Positions 1 to 7,787 of a stretch of 8,058 bases of DNA are shown here, piece after piece; position 1 is the stretch's first letter; each line of letters starts with the position of its first letter. The stretch comes from Granulicatella adiacens (lineage in GTDB: Bacteria; Bacillota; Bacilli; Lactobacillales; Aerococcaceae), in the NCBI GenBank assembly GCA_018364485.1, contig JAGZLX010000068.1:1-8058 (forward strand). The letters run 5' to 3'. The notes under the pieces were generated by a model. That model searched no databases and was not told the origin of the DNA. It worked only from the letters and a program-made list of their open reading frames with translations. Position numbers and translations under genes: made by a program.

Positions 1-54
1 TTAGGTTTAGCGATTTTAATATAACGGATGTTGGCCTTTTTGTATACACTAAAA

Positions 55-85
55 TAGGGTTGGTGGAAAATTTCCATCAACCCTA
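55..85. repeat. Imperfect inverted repeat upstream of the terminator
   Basis: The arms TAGGGTTGGTGG and CCATCAACCCTA pair over 12 bp with one G-U wobble, leaving a 7-nt loop (AAAATTT); the AT-rich centre can zip further. On the + strand it is followed by AAAAATT, not a T run, so it is not a classical intrinsic terminator in that direction. Read on the - strand it is followed by ATTTTAG, a weak T tract, so it might terminate leftward transcription or simply stabilise the 3' end of an upstream + strand mRNA. The stem is visible in the sequence; its role is inference. Confidence 0.55.
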
Positions 86-108
86 AAAATTATAGAACCC
101 AAATTTAT

Positions 109-136
109 AGTCAAGGGAAACTCCCTTGGCTTTTTT
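109..136 (+). terminator. Intrinsic terminator of the upstream transcription unit
   Basis: The arms GTCAAGGGA and TCCCTTGGC form a 9-bp stem with one U-G wobble and an AAC loop, followed directly by six T residues and, after one G, four more. This is a typical rho-independent terminator on the + strand. It lies about 50 nt upstream of the priA promoter, so priA begins a new transcription unit and a + strand gene probably ends at or before the left edge of the window. Confidence 0.85.
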
Positions 137-186
137 GTTTTCGTAGTTTTGAAGTGTAGAGCAAGCGACAACAAATTAAAGTGCAT

Positions 187-197
187 TATGGTATAAT
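187..197 (+). promoter_or_regulatory. Extended -10 promoter for priA
   Basis: TATGGTATAAT matches the extended -10 form (TRTGN plus a perfect TATAAT). There is no good -35 at 17 bp spacing; the best partial match, GCGACA at 165-170, is too far away (21 bp). A TRTG element typically compensates for a weak -35 in Gram-positive sigma-A promoters. The start site would be near 204, giving a 5' leader of only about 25 nt that contains little more than the ribosome binding site GGAGGTGA at 216-223. Confidence 0.75.
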
Positions 198-227
198 GAG
201 TAGTAAAACTATTTTGGAGGTGAGAAG

Positions 228-2633
228 ATGTATGCAAAAGTAATCGTTGACGTTCCAGTCATTCAAGTGAATCGACCATTTGATTATCATGTCCCAGAAA
301 ATTTACAAGAGAGTATTGAAGTGGGGATGCGTGTTGCAGTTCCGTTTGGCGGACGAAGTATTTCTGGATTCGTACTAGCGCTTAGTGACGAAGTAGATTT
401 TGACGGAGAAGTAAAAGATATTTTGCATTTAATGGATTTAGATCCCGTCTTATCACCAGAGATGATAGAGCTAGGAGCATATTTATCGAAGAAGGTTCAT
501 GCTTTCCTCATTCAATGTTATCAAACGATGCTTCCAGCAATGTTGAAATCCAATTATGAAAAACGATTTGTATTAGTGAATCCGAAAGAGCATGAAGATG
601 TGTTTCGAGAAATTTTCCATTATGAAAATATATTGCAATACACGGATGACTTGCCTCAGGAACATGTAAATCGACTAATGAAGTTGAAGAAAGAAGGGGC
701 TGTAGTCATCGAGACGGTTGTCAAAGACCGTGCGAAGGTGAAAACAGAAGACTGGATTCGATTGAATTATGTGATGCAAGAGTATGAGGAGTTTATTCCA
801 ACAATCTCTGCTCGTGCGAAGAAGAAAGTAGCGCTCTTAAAGACACTTGCTTCAATGGAAGTGATGGAAATTGAAAAGAGACGTTTCTTAGAAGATACGG
901 ATTTTACAACGGCCGATTTAAAATTCGCAGTCGAACGTAATTGGATTTCGATTGTTCAAAAAGAAGTGAACCGTGATCCTTACAAAGGAAGAGTCTTTAA
1001 AAAGAGCGCGCCATTCCAGTTAAATCCTGAACAACAAGTGGCGTTTGACCGAGTGAAAGCCGAATCCATCGATACAGACACCTCAAAAGTATACTTGTTA
1101 GAAGGTGTAACAGGTTCTGGGAAAACAGAAGTGTACTTACAATGGATTGGGGAAGTGATTGAAAAAGGAAAGAGTGCGATGATGCTCGTTCCAGAAATCG
1201 CATTGACTCCTCAAATGGTCGACCGATTTAAGTCACGCTTTGGAGACCGAGTGGCGGTGCTTCATAGTGGGCTAAGTGTCGGTGAAAAATACGATGAATG
1301 GCGTAAGATTAAGAACAAGGAAGCAGACATTGTGGTCGGTGCTCGTTCTTCAGTCTTTGCACCATTAGAAAACATCGGAATTATTATTTTAGATGAAGAA
1401 CATGAAGCAACGTATAAACAAGATGAATCTCCAAGATACCATGCTCGCGACGTAGCGATTTGGCGTGGGGAATATCATCACTGCCCAGTGGTGTTGGGAA
1501 GTGCGACTCCAAGTCTTGAGTCTCGTGCGCGTGCACAAAAGGGAGTCTATACTCTCTTACGATTAACGAAACGTGCACAGGCGCAACTGTTGCCTGAAGT
1601 TCATTTGATTGATATGAGAACGGAATTCGTTCATCAAAAAGGATCATTTTCGAAGACGTTATTAGATGCTGTCGAAAAACGATTAGAACGAGGAGAGCAA
1701 AGTGTGTTGCTCTTAAACCGTCGAGGATATTCTTCTTTTGTACTTTGTCGTGATTGTGGAACGGTATTAGAATGTCCGAATTGCGATATTTCATTAACGC
1801 TTCATATGGATACAAGAAGTATGAAATGTCACTATTGTGGTCATGAAGAACATATTCCTAATTTCTGTCCGAAATGTCATAGTCGACAAATTCGTTATTT
1901 TGGAACAGGAACGCAGAAGGTGCAAGAAGAATTGCAGGAAGTGTTCCCAGACGCTCGCATTGTGCGAATGGATGTGGATACGACAAGACGAAAAGGGCAA
2001 CATGAAGCCATATTGAAACAGTTCGAAAATCAAGAAGCGGATATTTTAATTGGAACGCAGATGATTGCGAAAGGCCTAGATTATCCAAACGTAACACTTG
2101 TGGGTGTTATTAATGCGGATACGGCGCTGAACATTCCTGATTTTAGAAGTTCGGAAAAAACATTCCAACTATTGACTCAAGTATCAGGGCGTGCAGGTCG
2201 TGGGGATAAGCCAGGGGAAGTATTTATCCAAACTTATAACCCGACTCACTACGCAATTCAACTAGCGCAAGGTCATCAATATGAACGATTCTTTGAAACG
2301 GAAATGCGGATGCGTCATATGGCCAACTATCCACCGTACTTCTTTACAACGATGATTACATTCTCGAGTGAAGATGAAGGGGTGGCGTTGAAGAAAGCTA
2401 TCGAAGTGCATGAGGCGTTGAAGGCGAATGTGTCACCGAATGCAGTGGTGTTAGGACCGACTGCGAAATCGATTGCGAGAATGAATAACCGTTATTATTT
2501 CCAAATTATTGTGAAATACAAAAACGAACCGCAATTGCAAGAGTTCTTAGAACAATTGATGATGGAAACACAAGAAGTCGGTTCGAAGAAATTACTCATG
2601 ACGATTGATATGGAACCACAACATTTCTTATAG
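228..2633 (+). CDS. priA: Primosomal protein N' (replication restart helicase PriA)
   Basis: 801 residues, close to the roughly 800 of Bacillus PriA. PriA is a 3'-to-5' superfamily 2 DNA helicase that recognises stalled or collapsed forks and recruits the restart primosome so that DnaC/DnaB-type helicase can be reloaded. Visible in order: an N-terminal fork-binding region (about residues 1-105), a winged-helix-like linker, Walker A GVTGSGKT (293-300), the DEEH Walker B box (389-392), a zinc-binding insert with eight cysteines (507, 510, 516, 519, 534, 537, 547, 550) as CxxC pairs, then GTQMIAKG (609-616) and the arginine-finger motif QVSGRAGRG (651-659), and a C-terminal domain to residue 801. 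The ATG at 228 is set by GGAGGTGA at 216-223. fmt starts 9 nt after its stop. All key motifs are intact, so it should be active. Confidence 0.97.
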   Translation: MYAKVIVDVPVIQVNRPFDYHVPENLQESIEVGMRVAVPFGGRSISGFVLALSDEVDFDGEVKDILHLMDLDPVLSPEMIELGAYLSKKVHAFLIQCYQTMLPAMLKSNYEKRFVLVNPKEHEDVFREIFHYENILQYTDDLPQEHVNRLMKLKKEGAVVIETVVKDRAKVKTEDWIRLNYVMQEYEEFIPTISARAKKKVALLKTLASMEVMEIEKRRFLEDTDFTTADLKFAVERNWISIVQKEVNRDPYKGRVFKKSAPFQLNPEQQVAFDRVKAESIDTDTSKVYLLEGVTGSGKTEVYLQWIGEVIEKGKSAMMLVPEIALTPQMVDRFKSRFGDRVAVLHSGLSVGEKYDEWRKIKNKEADIVVGARSSVFAPLENIGIIILDEEHEATYKQDESPRYHARDVAIWRGEYHHCPVVLGSATPSLESRARAQKGVYTLLRLTKRAQAQLLPEVHLIDMRTEFVHQKGSFSKTLLDAVEKRLERGEQSVLLLNRRGYSSFVLCRDCGTVLECPNCDISLTLHMDTRSMKCHYCGHEEHIPNFCPKCHSRQIRYFGTGTQKVQEELQEVFPDARIVRMDVDTTRRKGQHEAILKQFENQEADILIGTQMIAKGLDYPNVTLVGVINADTALNIPDFRSSEKTFQLLTQVSGRAGRGDKPGEVFIQTYNPTHYAIQLAQGHQYERFFETEMRMRHMANYPPYFFTTMITFSSEDEGVALKKAIEVHEALKANVSPNAVVLGPTAKSIARMNNRYYFQIIVKYKNEPQLQEFLEQLMMETQEVGSKKLLMTIDMEPQHFL

Positions 2634-2642
2634 AGGTGAAAA

Positions 2643-3599
2643 ATGAAGAAAGTTATTTTTATGGGAACGCCTGAGTTTTCAACAGGTGTTTTGAAACGAT
2701 TAATTGAAGATGAAACAGTTGAAGTGATTGCTGTTGTCACACAACCTGACCGTGCAGTTGGACGTAAGAAAATCATTACACCAACTCCTGTAAAGGTGGT
2801 GGCATTGGAGCATGATATTCCTGTCTACCAACCAGAAAAATTAAGCGGTTCGCAGGAATTGGAAGAGTTGATGCAACTAGATGCAGATTTAATTGTAACG
2901 GCAGCTTATGGTCAATTCTTACCAACGAAGTTTTTAAACTTCCCACGTTTTGGTGCGGTGAACGTTCATGCGTCACTCTTACCAAAATATCGTGGTGGAG
3001 CTCCAATCCATTATGCAATTATGAATGGGGACAAAGAAACTGGCGTAACAATTATGCGAATGGTTGCAAAAATGGATGCAGGTGCGATTATTTCACAACG
3101 TGCCATTCCAATTACTGGCGAAGACGATGTGGCTAGTATGTTTGAAAAACTAAGCGTCGTTGGAGCGGATTTACTAATCGAAACATTACCAGCGTTATTT
3201 GCTGGAACAATTACTGAAGTTGAACAAGATGAAGAGCTTGTATCGTTCTCTCCAAATATTTCAAGAGAGCAAGAACAAATCGATTGGAATAAAACAGCGA
3301 TTGAAGTGGATTGTTTCGTACGTGGCTTACGTCCATGGCCAACTTCATTTACGATTCTAAACGGGAATCGTGTGAAGATGTGGGGAGTTGATTTAACGGA
3401 TAAACAAACTACTAAAGCACCCGGCAGCTTATTTGTAGAAGGCGGATATTTATATGTAGCTTGCGGAGGCGGAACTGTTCTTGAGATTACACGTCTTCAA
3501 CCAGCAGGAAAGGCTCAAATGGATGCGAAGGCATTTATGAATGGATTTTCAGAATTGTTGAAGGATGATGCGATTTTTGAGGGGTTAAACCATGAGTAA
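2643..3599 (+). CDS. fmt: Methionyl-tRNA formyltransferase
   Basis: 318 residues, the normal length for the family. It transfers a formyl group from 10-formyltetrahydrofolate to the amino group of Met on initiator tRNA, producing the fMet-tRNA used in bacterial translation initiation. The N-terminal formyltransferase domain (about 1-190) begins with the family signature IFMGTPEFS. It holds the catalytic Asn107 and His109 in NVHASLLPKYRGGAPI (107-122) and Asp145 in KMDAGAI, matching the Asn-His-Asp triad of the E. coli enzyme. A C-terminal OB-fold-type tRNA-binding domain (about 205-318) contains LRPWPTSFT. The ribosome binding site AGAGGTGA (2632-2639) overlaps the priA stop codon, and the gene's own end overlaps rsmB by 8 nt, so it is an inner gene of the operon. 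No deform (def) gene lies beside it here, although def-fmt pairs are common in bacteria. Confidence 0.97.
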   Translation: MKKVIFMGTPEFSTGVLKRLIEDETVEVIAVVTQPDRAVGRKKIITPTPVKVVALEHDIPVYQPEKLSGSQELEELMQLDADLIVTAAYGQFLPTKFLNFPRFGAVNVHASLLPKYRGGAPIHYAIMNGDKETGVTIMRMVAKMDAGAIISQRAIPITGEDDVASMFEKLSVVGADLLIETLPALFAGTITEVEQDEELVSFSPNISREQEQIDWNKTAIEVDCFVRGLRPWPTSFTILNGNRVKMWGVDLTDKQTTKAPGSLFVEGGYLYVACGGGTVLEITRLQPAGKAQMDAKAFMNGFSELLKDDAIFEGLNHE

Positions 3600-4914
3600 T
3601 GTACGTGACATTTGCGTAGAATTATTAACGAATGTAGAAAAGAATCAAGCGTACTCGACAGTTGCATTTCAAAACGTGTTACAAAAACATAAATTGGATG
3701 CAAGAGATAGAGGGCTATTAACGGAATTATTCTATGGAACGATTCAACGTAAATTAACATTAGACTTCTATTTAAAACCATTTATCGAGAAACAAAAGAA
3801 AATGGAATTATGGGTGCTAAGTCTCCTACGAATGACTGTATACCAAATGGCGTATTTAGACCGAGTGCCTGATCATGCAGCTATTTTTGAAGCCGTTCAA
3901 ATCGCGAAAAAACGTGGTCATCAAGGGATTGCCAAATTCGTCAACGGTGTTCTTCGAAATGTTCAACGTGCCGGATTCGATGGAGTTTCTTCTATTAAAG
4001 ATGAACGTGAACGTTTAAGTGTCGAATATAGTATGCCACGTTGGATTGTGGATTTGTTATTTGAACAATATGGGGAAGAGGCTAGAGAAATTTTCCCAAG
4101 TTTAAATATTGCTCCTCACTTAAGTGCGCGTATTCAAAATCCAGAGATGTCGGTTGATGAAGTGCTAACTCTTTTAAGAGAAGAAGGGGTTACGGTTCAG
4201 CCAAGCAAATTGTCACCGAGAGCAGTGATTGTTGAAGAAGGAGATTTACTACAATCGAAAGCCTTCAAAGATGGAATGGTTACCGTTCAAGATGAGTCTT
4301 CTTCATTAGTGGCTCAAGTAGGTGGCTTACATCCTGGAGATAAGGTGCTCGATACGTGTGCTGCTCCTGGAGGGAAAACCACTCATTTTGCAAGTTACTT
4401 AGTGTCTGAAGAGGGCGGACTTGTAGAAGCGCTAGATTTACATGAGAATAAATTACGAAAGATTCATCAAAACGCAAAACGTTTAGGAGTAGAAGACAGA
4501 ATTCATACTCATGCACTCGATGCTAGAAAAGTTGGCGAACTATTTAAAGAAGAAAGTTTTGACGCGGTATTTGTAGATGCACCATGCTCTGGATTGGGCT
4601 TGATGCGTCGTAAACCAGATATAAAATACACAAAAAATAGTGAAGATTTAACAAAATTAACAAAAATACAGTTGGAAATTTTGTCTGCAATTGCTACAAT
4701 GGTAAAGAAAGGTGGAAAACTCATCTATTCAACTTGTACAATTAACAAGGGTGAAAATGAAGAAGTGGTCCATAACTTTTTACGAGAACATCCGGAATTC
4801 GAATTACAACCAATCGAAGAGTTTGGTTGTACAAAGGAAAATCCGATGCTTACGATTTTACCGCATGAATATCATACAGATGGATTTTTCATCGCGAGAA
4901 TGGTAAGGAAATAA
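3592..4914 (+). CDS. rsmB: 16S rRNA (cytosine-967 C5)-methyltransferase RsmB
   Basis: 440 residues, as expected for RsmB (also called Sun or Fmu). It methylates C967 (E. coli numbering) of 16S rRNA using S-adenosylmethionine. An N-terminal NusB-like RNA-binding domain (about 1-130, with DHAAIFEAVQIAKKRG and FVNGVLRN) precedes a Rossmann-type methyltransferase domain. Visible motifs are the SAM-binding DTCAAPGGKTTH (from residue 254), DAPCSGLG with Cys332, and YSTCTINKGENE with Cys382. By family knowledge the second cysteine is the nucleophile and the first helps product release. The ATG at 3592 lies inside the end of fmt (8-nt overlap), preceded by GAGGGG at 3579-3584, which points to translational coupling. 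The segment around 4620-4680 is unusually A-rich and ends in a promoter-like sequence (separate entry). stp begins 21 nt downstream. Confidence 0.96.
   Translation: MSNVRDICVELLTNVEKNQAYSTVAFQNVLQKHKLDARDRGLLTELFYGTIQRKLTLDFYLKPFIEKQKKMELWVLSLLRMTVYQMAYLDRVPDHAAIFEAVQIAKKRGHQGIAKFVNGVLRNVQRAGFDGVSSIKDERERLSVEYSMPRWIVDLLFEQYGEEAREIFPSLNIAPHLSARIQNPEMSVDEVLTLLREEGVTVQPSKLSPRAVIVEEGDLLQSKAFKDGMVTVQDESSSLVAQVGGLHPGDKVLDTCAAPGGKTTHFASYLVSEEGGLVEALDLHENKLRKIHQNAKRLGVEDRIHTHALDARKVGELFKEESFDAVFVDAPCSGLGLMRRKPDIKYTKNSEDLTKLTKIQLEILSAIATMVKKGGKLIYSTCTINKGENEEVVHNFLREHPEFELQPIEEFGCTKENPMLTILPHEYHTDGFFIARMVRK
4672..4700 (+). promoter_or_regulatory. Candidate internal promoter for stp-pknB, inside rsmB
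   Basis: TTGGAA (4672-4677) and TACAAT (4695-4700) are separated by exactly 17 bp, and the -10 is preceded by TGC, an extended -10 element. Upstream, 4620-4670 is very A-rich with repeated AAAAA tracts, like an UP element. Matches to consensus are 4/6 and 5/6. The start site would be near 4707, giving a leader of about 230 nt to stp. It lies within codons for the rsmB methyltransferase domain, so chance similarity in AT-rich coding DNA is possible. Confidence 0.45.
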
Positions 4915-4935
4915 ATTCGCAACAGGAGGAAAAAT

Positions 4936-5685
4936 ATGGAGATAGCCATCAAAAGTGACGTCGGACAAAGACGTACTTTAAATGAAGATGCTGCCGGATA
5001 TTTTTTGAATACTCAAAACGTGCCGATGATTGTTGTGTGTGACGGAATCGGCGGGCATAATGCTGGGGATGTAGCAAGTGCTATGGCATTATCGCATTTG
5101 GGAAAACGTTGGGAAGAAGAAAGTATTACGGATACAGAAGCCGCTTATCAATGGCTCGTTAAAAATATTCAGGCCGAAAATGATCGTATTTTTCAAAAAG
5201 CGAATCAATATCGTGAGCTAGATGGAATGGGAACAACAATCGTGCTTGCCGTAGTTATCGGTTCTGAATTATTAATTGCAAACGTTGGTGATAGCCGTGC
5301 TTATTTGTATCGCAATTATCAAATTAAACAATTAACAGAAGATCATACACTCGTACATGAACTGTTAAAATCTGGAGAAATCTCGGAAGAGGAAGCAAAA
5401 AGCCACCCTCAAAGAAATATTGTAACGCAGTCCTTAGGGATTACGCTTAATGTCCAGATTGATTTTGTAAGAGTGAGCCTTAAAAACGGAGACACGATTT
5501 TCCTATGTACCGATGGGTTATCGAATATGGTTGAAGATCAATATATTAAAGAGATTCTAGGGAATTATTCAGATGTAACAACGCAAGCGAATAAAGCGGT
5601 TGATGCTGCAAATGAAGCCGGCGGTCGTGACAATATTACCGTTGCGATTGCAAAATATACTGCCAGGGAGGAGGTAGAAGAATGA
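4936..5685 (+). CDS. stp: PP2C-family Ser/Thr protein phosphatase (Stp/PrpC)
   Basis: 249 residues, full length for the bacterial stand-alone PPM/PP2C phosphatases. It removes phosphate from Ser/Thr (and autophosphorylated kinase) using a two-metal Mn/Mg centre in the cytosol, and is the antagonist of the kinase encoded next. Metal-binding and catalytic motifs are all present: RTLNED (Asp18), VCDGIGGHNAGD (Asp36-Gly37), GMGTTIV, NVGDSRAYL, LCTDGLSNM (Asp193) and GGRDNITV (Asp232-Asn233). No signal peptide or membrane segment is seen. The start is fixed by AGGAGG at 4924-4929, six bases before the ATG. Its stop shares bases with the start of pknB (ATGA, 5682-5685), the classic arrangement of this phosphatase-kinase pair, so the two are probably made in a fixed ratio. 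The names prpC, pppL and ireP are used for the same protein in other genera. Confidence 0.95.
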   Translation: MEIAIKSDVGQRRTLNEDAAGYFLNTQNVPMIVVCDGIGGHNAGDVASAMALSHLGKRWEEESITDTEAAYQWLVKNIQAENDRIFQKANQYRELDGMGTTIVLAVVIGSELLIANVGDSRAYLYRNYQIKQLTEDHTLVHELLKSGEISEEEAKSHPQRNIVTQSLGITLNVQIDFVRVSLKNGDTIFLCTDGLSNMVEDQYIKEILGNYSDVTTQANKAVDAANEAGGRDNITVAIAKYTAREEVEE

Positions 5686-7652
5686 TTGCACCAGGAAAAA
5701 CAGTTGGTGGTCGCTATAAAATCAAGTCTCATATCGGGACAGGTGGAATGGCCACTGTATATTTAGCACAAGATTTAATTCTAGAAAGACCCGTGGCAGT
5801 AAAAGTGTTGCGCTTAGACTTCCATACAAATGAAGCAGCGATGAGACGTTTCCAACGAGAAGCACAATCAGCAACACAATTAGTCCATCCAAATATTGTA
5901 AGTGTGTATGATGTTGGAGAAGAAGACGGAACAAATTACATTGTAATGGAATACGTTGAAGGAACGGATTTGAAAGAGTACATTCGCGAAAGAGGACCTC
6001 TTCCACCACGCGAAGCTGTTCGTATTATGACACAAATCGTTTCAGCGATTGAACTCGCTCACCAAAATCGAATCATTCACCGCGATATTAAACCGCAAAA
6101 CATCTTAATTGATAGAGAAGGTAATGTGAAGATTACAGACTTTGGGATTGCGATTGCACTTTCTGAAACGTCATTAACACAAACGAATACTTTGCTTGGT
6201 TCTGTTCATTATTTATCACCTGAACAGGCAAGAGGTGGAATGGCAACAATCCGCAGTGATATTTATGCACTCGGTATCGTATTGTATGAGTTATTAGTCG
6301 GTGAAGTTCCTTTTGAAGGAGAATCAGCAGTTTCAATCGCGTTGAAACATTTCCAAGAGCCGCTTCCTCGTATTTCACAGATGTTACCAACTGTGCCACA
6401 AAGCTTAGAAAATGTGGTGCTAAAGGCGACGGCGAAAGAACCTCTTGATCGTTACAGTAGTTGCTATGAAATGTTGGAAGATTTACAAACGTGCTTAAAT
6501 CCAGAACGTTTGCATGAACCAATGTTTAAGCCAACTGCTTTTAGTCAGGAAACAAAGGTATTACAACCAATTGCGACGGGGCAAATTCCTCGTAAGATAC
6601 CAGCAACAAGTAAGGAAGTTCCTGAAATTCAATTTGATGAAGAAAAGAAAGCTGTTCAAGAGGAGCCGAAAAAGAAGAAGAAAAAGATATGGCCATGGAT
6701 TTTATTGTTACTATTGATCATCATTAGTGCAGGAGCTATCTATGCATTTATTCAAACTTCTCCAAAAGACGTAAAAGTTCCAGATGTAACGAACCTTACT
6801 GAAGCAGATGCCAAAGTAAAACTAGCGGATGCGAACCTCGAAGTGTCAGATGTACAGCAAGTGAAGTCTGACACGGTTGAAGCAGGAAAAGTCGTAGAGA
6901 CGAACCCTAAAGCAGGAAGTTCTGTAAAAGAAAAATCTAAAGTTGTATTAAAAGTAAGTGCTGGTAAAGATACCGTTACTGTAGGTGACTATACAGGCAA
7001 GACTTTCGATGAAGCAAAAGCAGCTTTGCAAAAATTAGGAATTGCAGTAGAGAAGAAAGAAAGTTATTCAGATACTGTAGAGTCTGGTAAGGTAATGGAA
7101 CAAAGTGTTGCTAAAGGTGAGAAAGTAGTCGCCAAAGATACAAAAATGGTTTTAACCGTATCTAAAGGAAAAGAACCAGTAACGTTAATCAACTTAAAAG
7201 GGTATTCACGTTCAGGCGTTGAAGACTACGCAAAAGAACACGGATTGAAGTTACAAATTTCAGAAGAAAATAGTAACGAAACAGCAGATACTGTTATTAA
7301 ACAATCACCAGCAGAAGGAACTGCTCTTAAAAAAGGTGATACATTAACAGTTGTTATCTCAAAAGGAAAAGGAGAACGAGTAGTATCTCGCCAATTCACT
7401 ATTCCTTATGAAGCGAAAAAGACAAATGGCAATAATGGTAACTCAGCTTCCAACTCCCAAGAAGCAAAACAAAATACAGTTGAAATCTTTATTCAAGATG
7501 CAAACAACAATATTAATACTGCATATCGTACCTTCAAGATTTCTGAGAACACAAGTGTAACAATCGACTTTACATTTAATAATCAAGTTCAAAGTGGTAA
7601 ATACATCATTAAAAGAGATGGTGTAGCAATCGATACAGGGGTCGTACAGTAG
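5682..7652 (+). CDS. pknB: Membrane Ser/Thr protein kinase with PASTA domains (PknB/PrkC/StkP)
   Basis: 656 residues. The cytosolic Hanks-type kinase domain (about 12-270) has the glycine loop GTGGMATV (19-26), Lys41, Glu60, HRDIKPQN (133-140, Asp135), DFG (153-155) and SPE (179-181). The activation loop carries Thr163, 166, 168 and 170 as likely autophosphorylation sites. A juxtamembrane linker ends in six lysines (330-335), then one membrane helix (about 336-357). Outside are three PASTA repeats (about 363-428, 430-496, 498-563), which in this family bind peptidoglycan fragments or lipid II. A Gly/Asn/Ser-rich linker (581-594) leads to a C-terminal beta-rich domain (about 598-656), similar in position to the Ig-like end of staphylococcal PknB. 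Known family roles are control of cell-wall synthesis, division and beta-lactam tolerance. PASTA 2 is divergent: it lacks the usual VPD start and the proline of the P-x-x-G turn. AGGAGGT at 5669-5675 sets the ATG. A terminator follows at once; rsgA, the usual next gene, is absent. Confidence 0.96.
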   Translation: MIAPGKTVGGRYKIKSHIGTGGMATVYLAQDLILERPVAVKVLRLDFHTNEAAMRRFQREAQSATQLVHPNIVSVYDVGEEDGTNYIVMEYVEGTDLKEYIRERGPLPPREAVRIMTQIVSAIELAHQNRIIHRDIKPQNILIDREGNVKITDFGIAIALSETSLTQTNTLLGSVHYLSPEQARGGMATIRSDIYALGIVLYELLVGEVPFEGESAVSIALKHFQEPLPRISQMLPTVPQSLENVVLKATAKEPLDRYSSCYEMLEDLQTCLNPERLHEPMFKPTAFSQETKVLQPIATGQIPRKIPATSKEVPEIQFDEEKKAVQEEPKKKKKKIWPWILLLLLIIISAGAIYAFIQTSPKDVKVPDVTNLTEADAKVKLADANLEVSDVQQVKSDTVEAGKVVETNPKAGSSVKEKSKVVLKVSAGKDTVTVGDYTGKTFDEAKAALQKLGIAVEKKESYSDTVESGKVMEQSVAKGEKVVAKDTKMVLTVSKGKEPVTLINLKGYSRSGVEDYAKEHGLKLQISEENSNETADTVIKQSPAEGTALKKGDTLTVVISKGKGERVVSRQFTIPYEAKKTNGNNGNSASNSQEAKQNTVEIFIQDANNNINTAYRTFKISENTSVTIDFTFNNQVQSGKYIIKRDGVAIDTGVVQ

Positions 7653-7662
7653 AGTATATATG

Positions 7663-7696
7663 AGAGTCTAGGTTCAAGTAACCTAGGCTCTTTTTT
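7663..7696 (+). terminator. Intrinsic terminator after pknB
   Basis: The arms AGAGTCTAGGTT and AACCTAGGCTCT form a 12-bp stem with one U-G wobble and a CAAGT loop, running directly into a T6 tract (7691-7696). It lies 10 nt after the pknB stop and should end the priA-to-pknB operon, insulating it from the rRNA promoters downstream. Confidence 0.93.
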
Positions 7697-7745
7697 GAAT
7701 TTTTATAGAATAATAAAATATCTAAAATTTTCTTAGTCATTTCAG

Positions 7746-7774
7746 TTGAAATTGGTAATCAGTTATGATAAATT
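7746..7774 (+). promoter_or_regulatory. Possible upstream rRNA promoter (P1)
   Basis: TTGAAA (7746-7751) and TAAATT (7769-7774) are 17 bp apart, with TGA directly before the -10 as an extended element. Each hexamer is a moderate match (5/6 and 4/6). The predicted start near 7781 lies about 100 bp upstream of the P2 start, similar to the tandem P1/P2 spacing known for Bacillus rrn operons. The sequence is AT-rich, so a chance match cannot be excluded. Confidence 0.4.
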
Positions 7775-7787
7775 AATATCACTGTTG

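Noticed and set aside
1..86. Short frames at the left edge: + strand open to TAA at 84-86, + strand ending at TAA 22-24, and a - strand frame from ATG at 77 running out of the window
   Set aside because: Each is under 30 codons, none shows a recognisable end of a known protein, and the - strand ATG is buried in the 55-85 stem without a convincing ribosome binding site. No choice can be made without sequence to the left.
49..237. 62-codon open frame on the - strand overlapping the priA promoter
   Set aside because: It covers the terminator, promoter and ribosome binding site of priA and has a Thr/His/Phe-rich composition unlike a real protein.
1384..1815. 143-codon open frame on the - strand inside priA
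   Set aside because: It lies wholly within the helicase core of priA, whose motifs are intact in the + frame; the antisense protein has no recognisable domain and no ribosome binding site was evident.
4712..4906. 64-codon + strand frame in the 3' end of rsmB
   Set aside because: It is out of frame with the methyltransferase motifs that this DNA encodes and resembles no known protein.
6133..6522. 129-codon open frame on the - strand inside pknB
   Set aside because: It is a mirror of the conserved kinase domain, low-complexity in composition (Leu/His/Ser-rich), with no independent support.
6514..6717. Alternative + strand frame over the Lys-rich juxtamembrane segment, as a possible programmed frameshift product
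   Set aside because: The A runs here reach only five bases broken by G, so the canonical A AAA AAG slippery heptamer is absent, and the main frame continues cleanly into the membrane helix and PASTA repeats.
7717..7735. CodY-like site (AATTTTCTTAGTCATT)
   Set aside because: Only the left half matches the CodY consensus; about five mismatches fall in the right half, which is expected by chance in AT-rich DNA.
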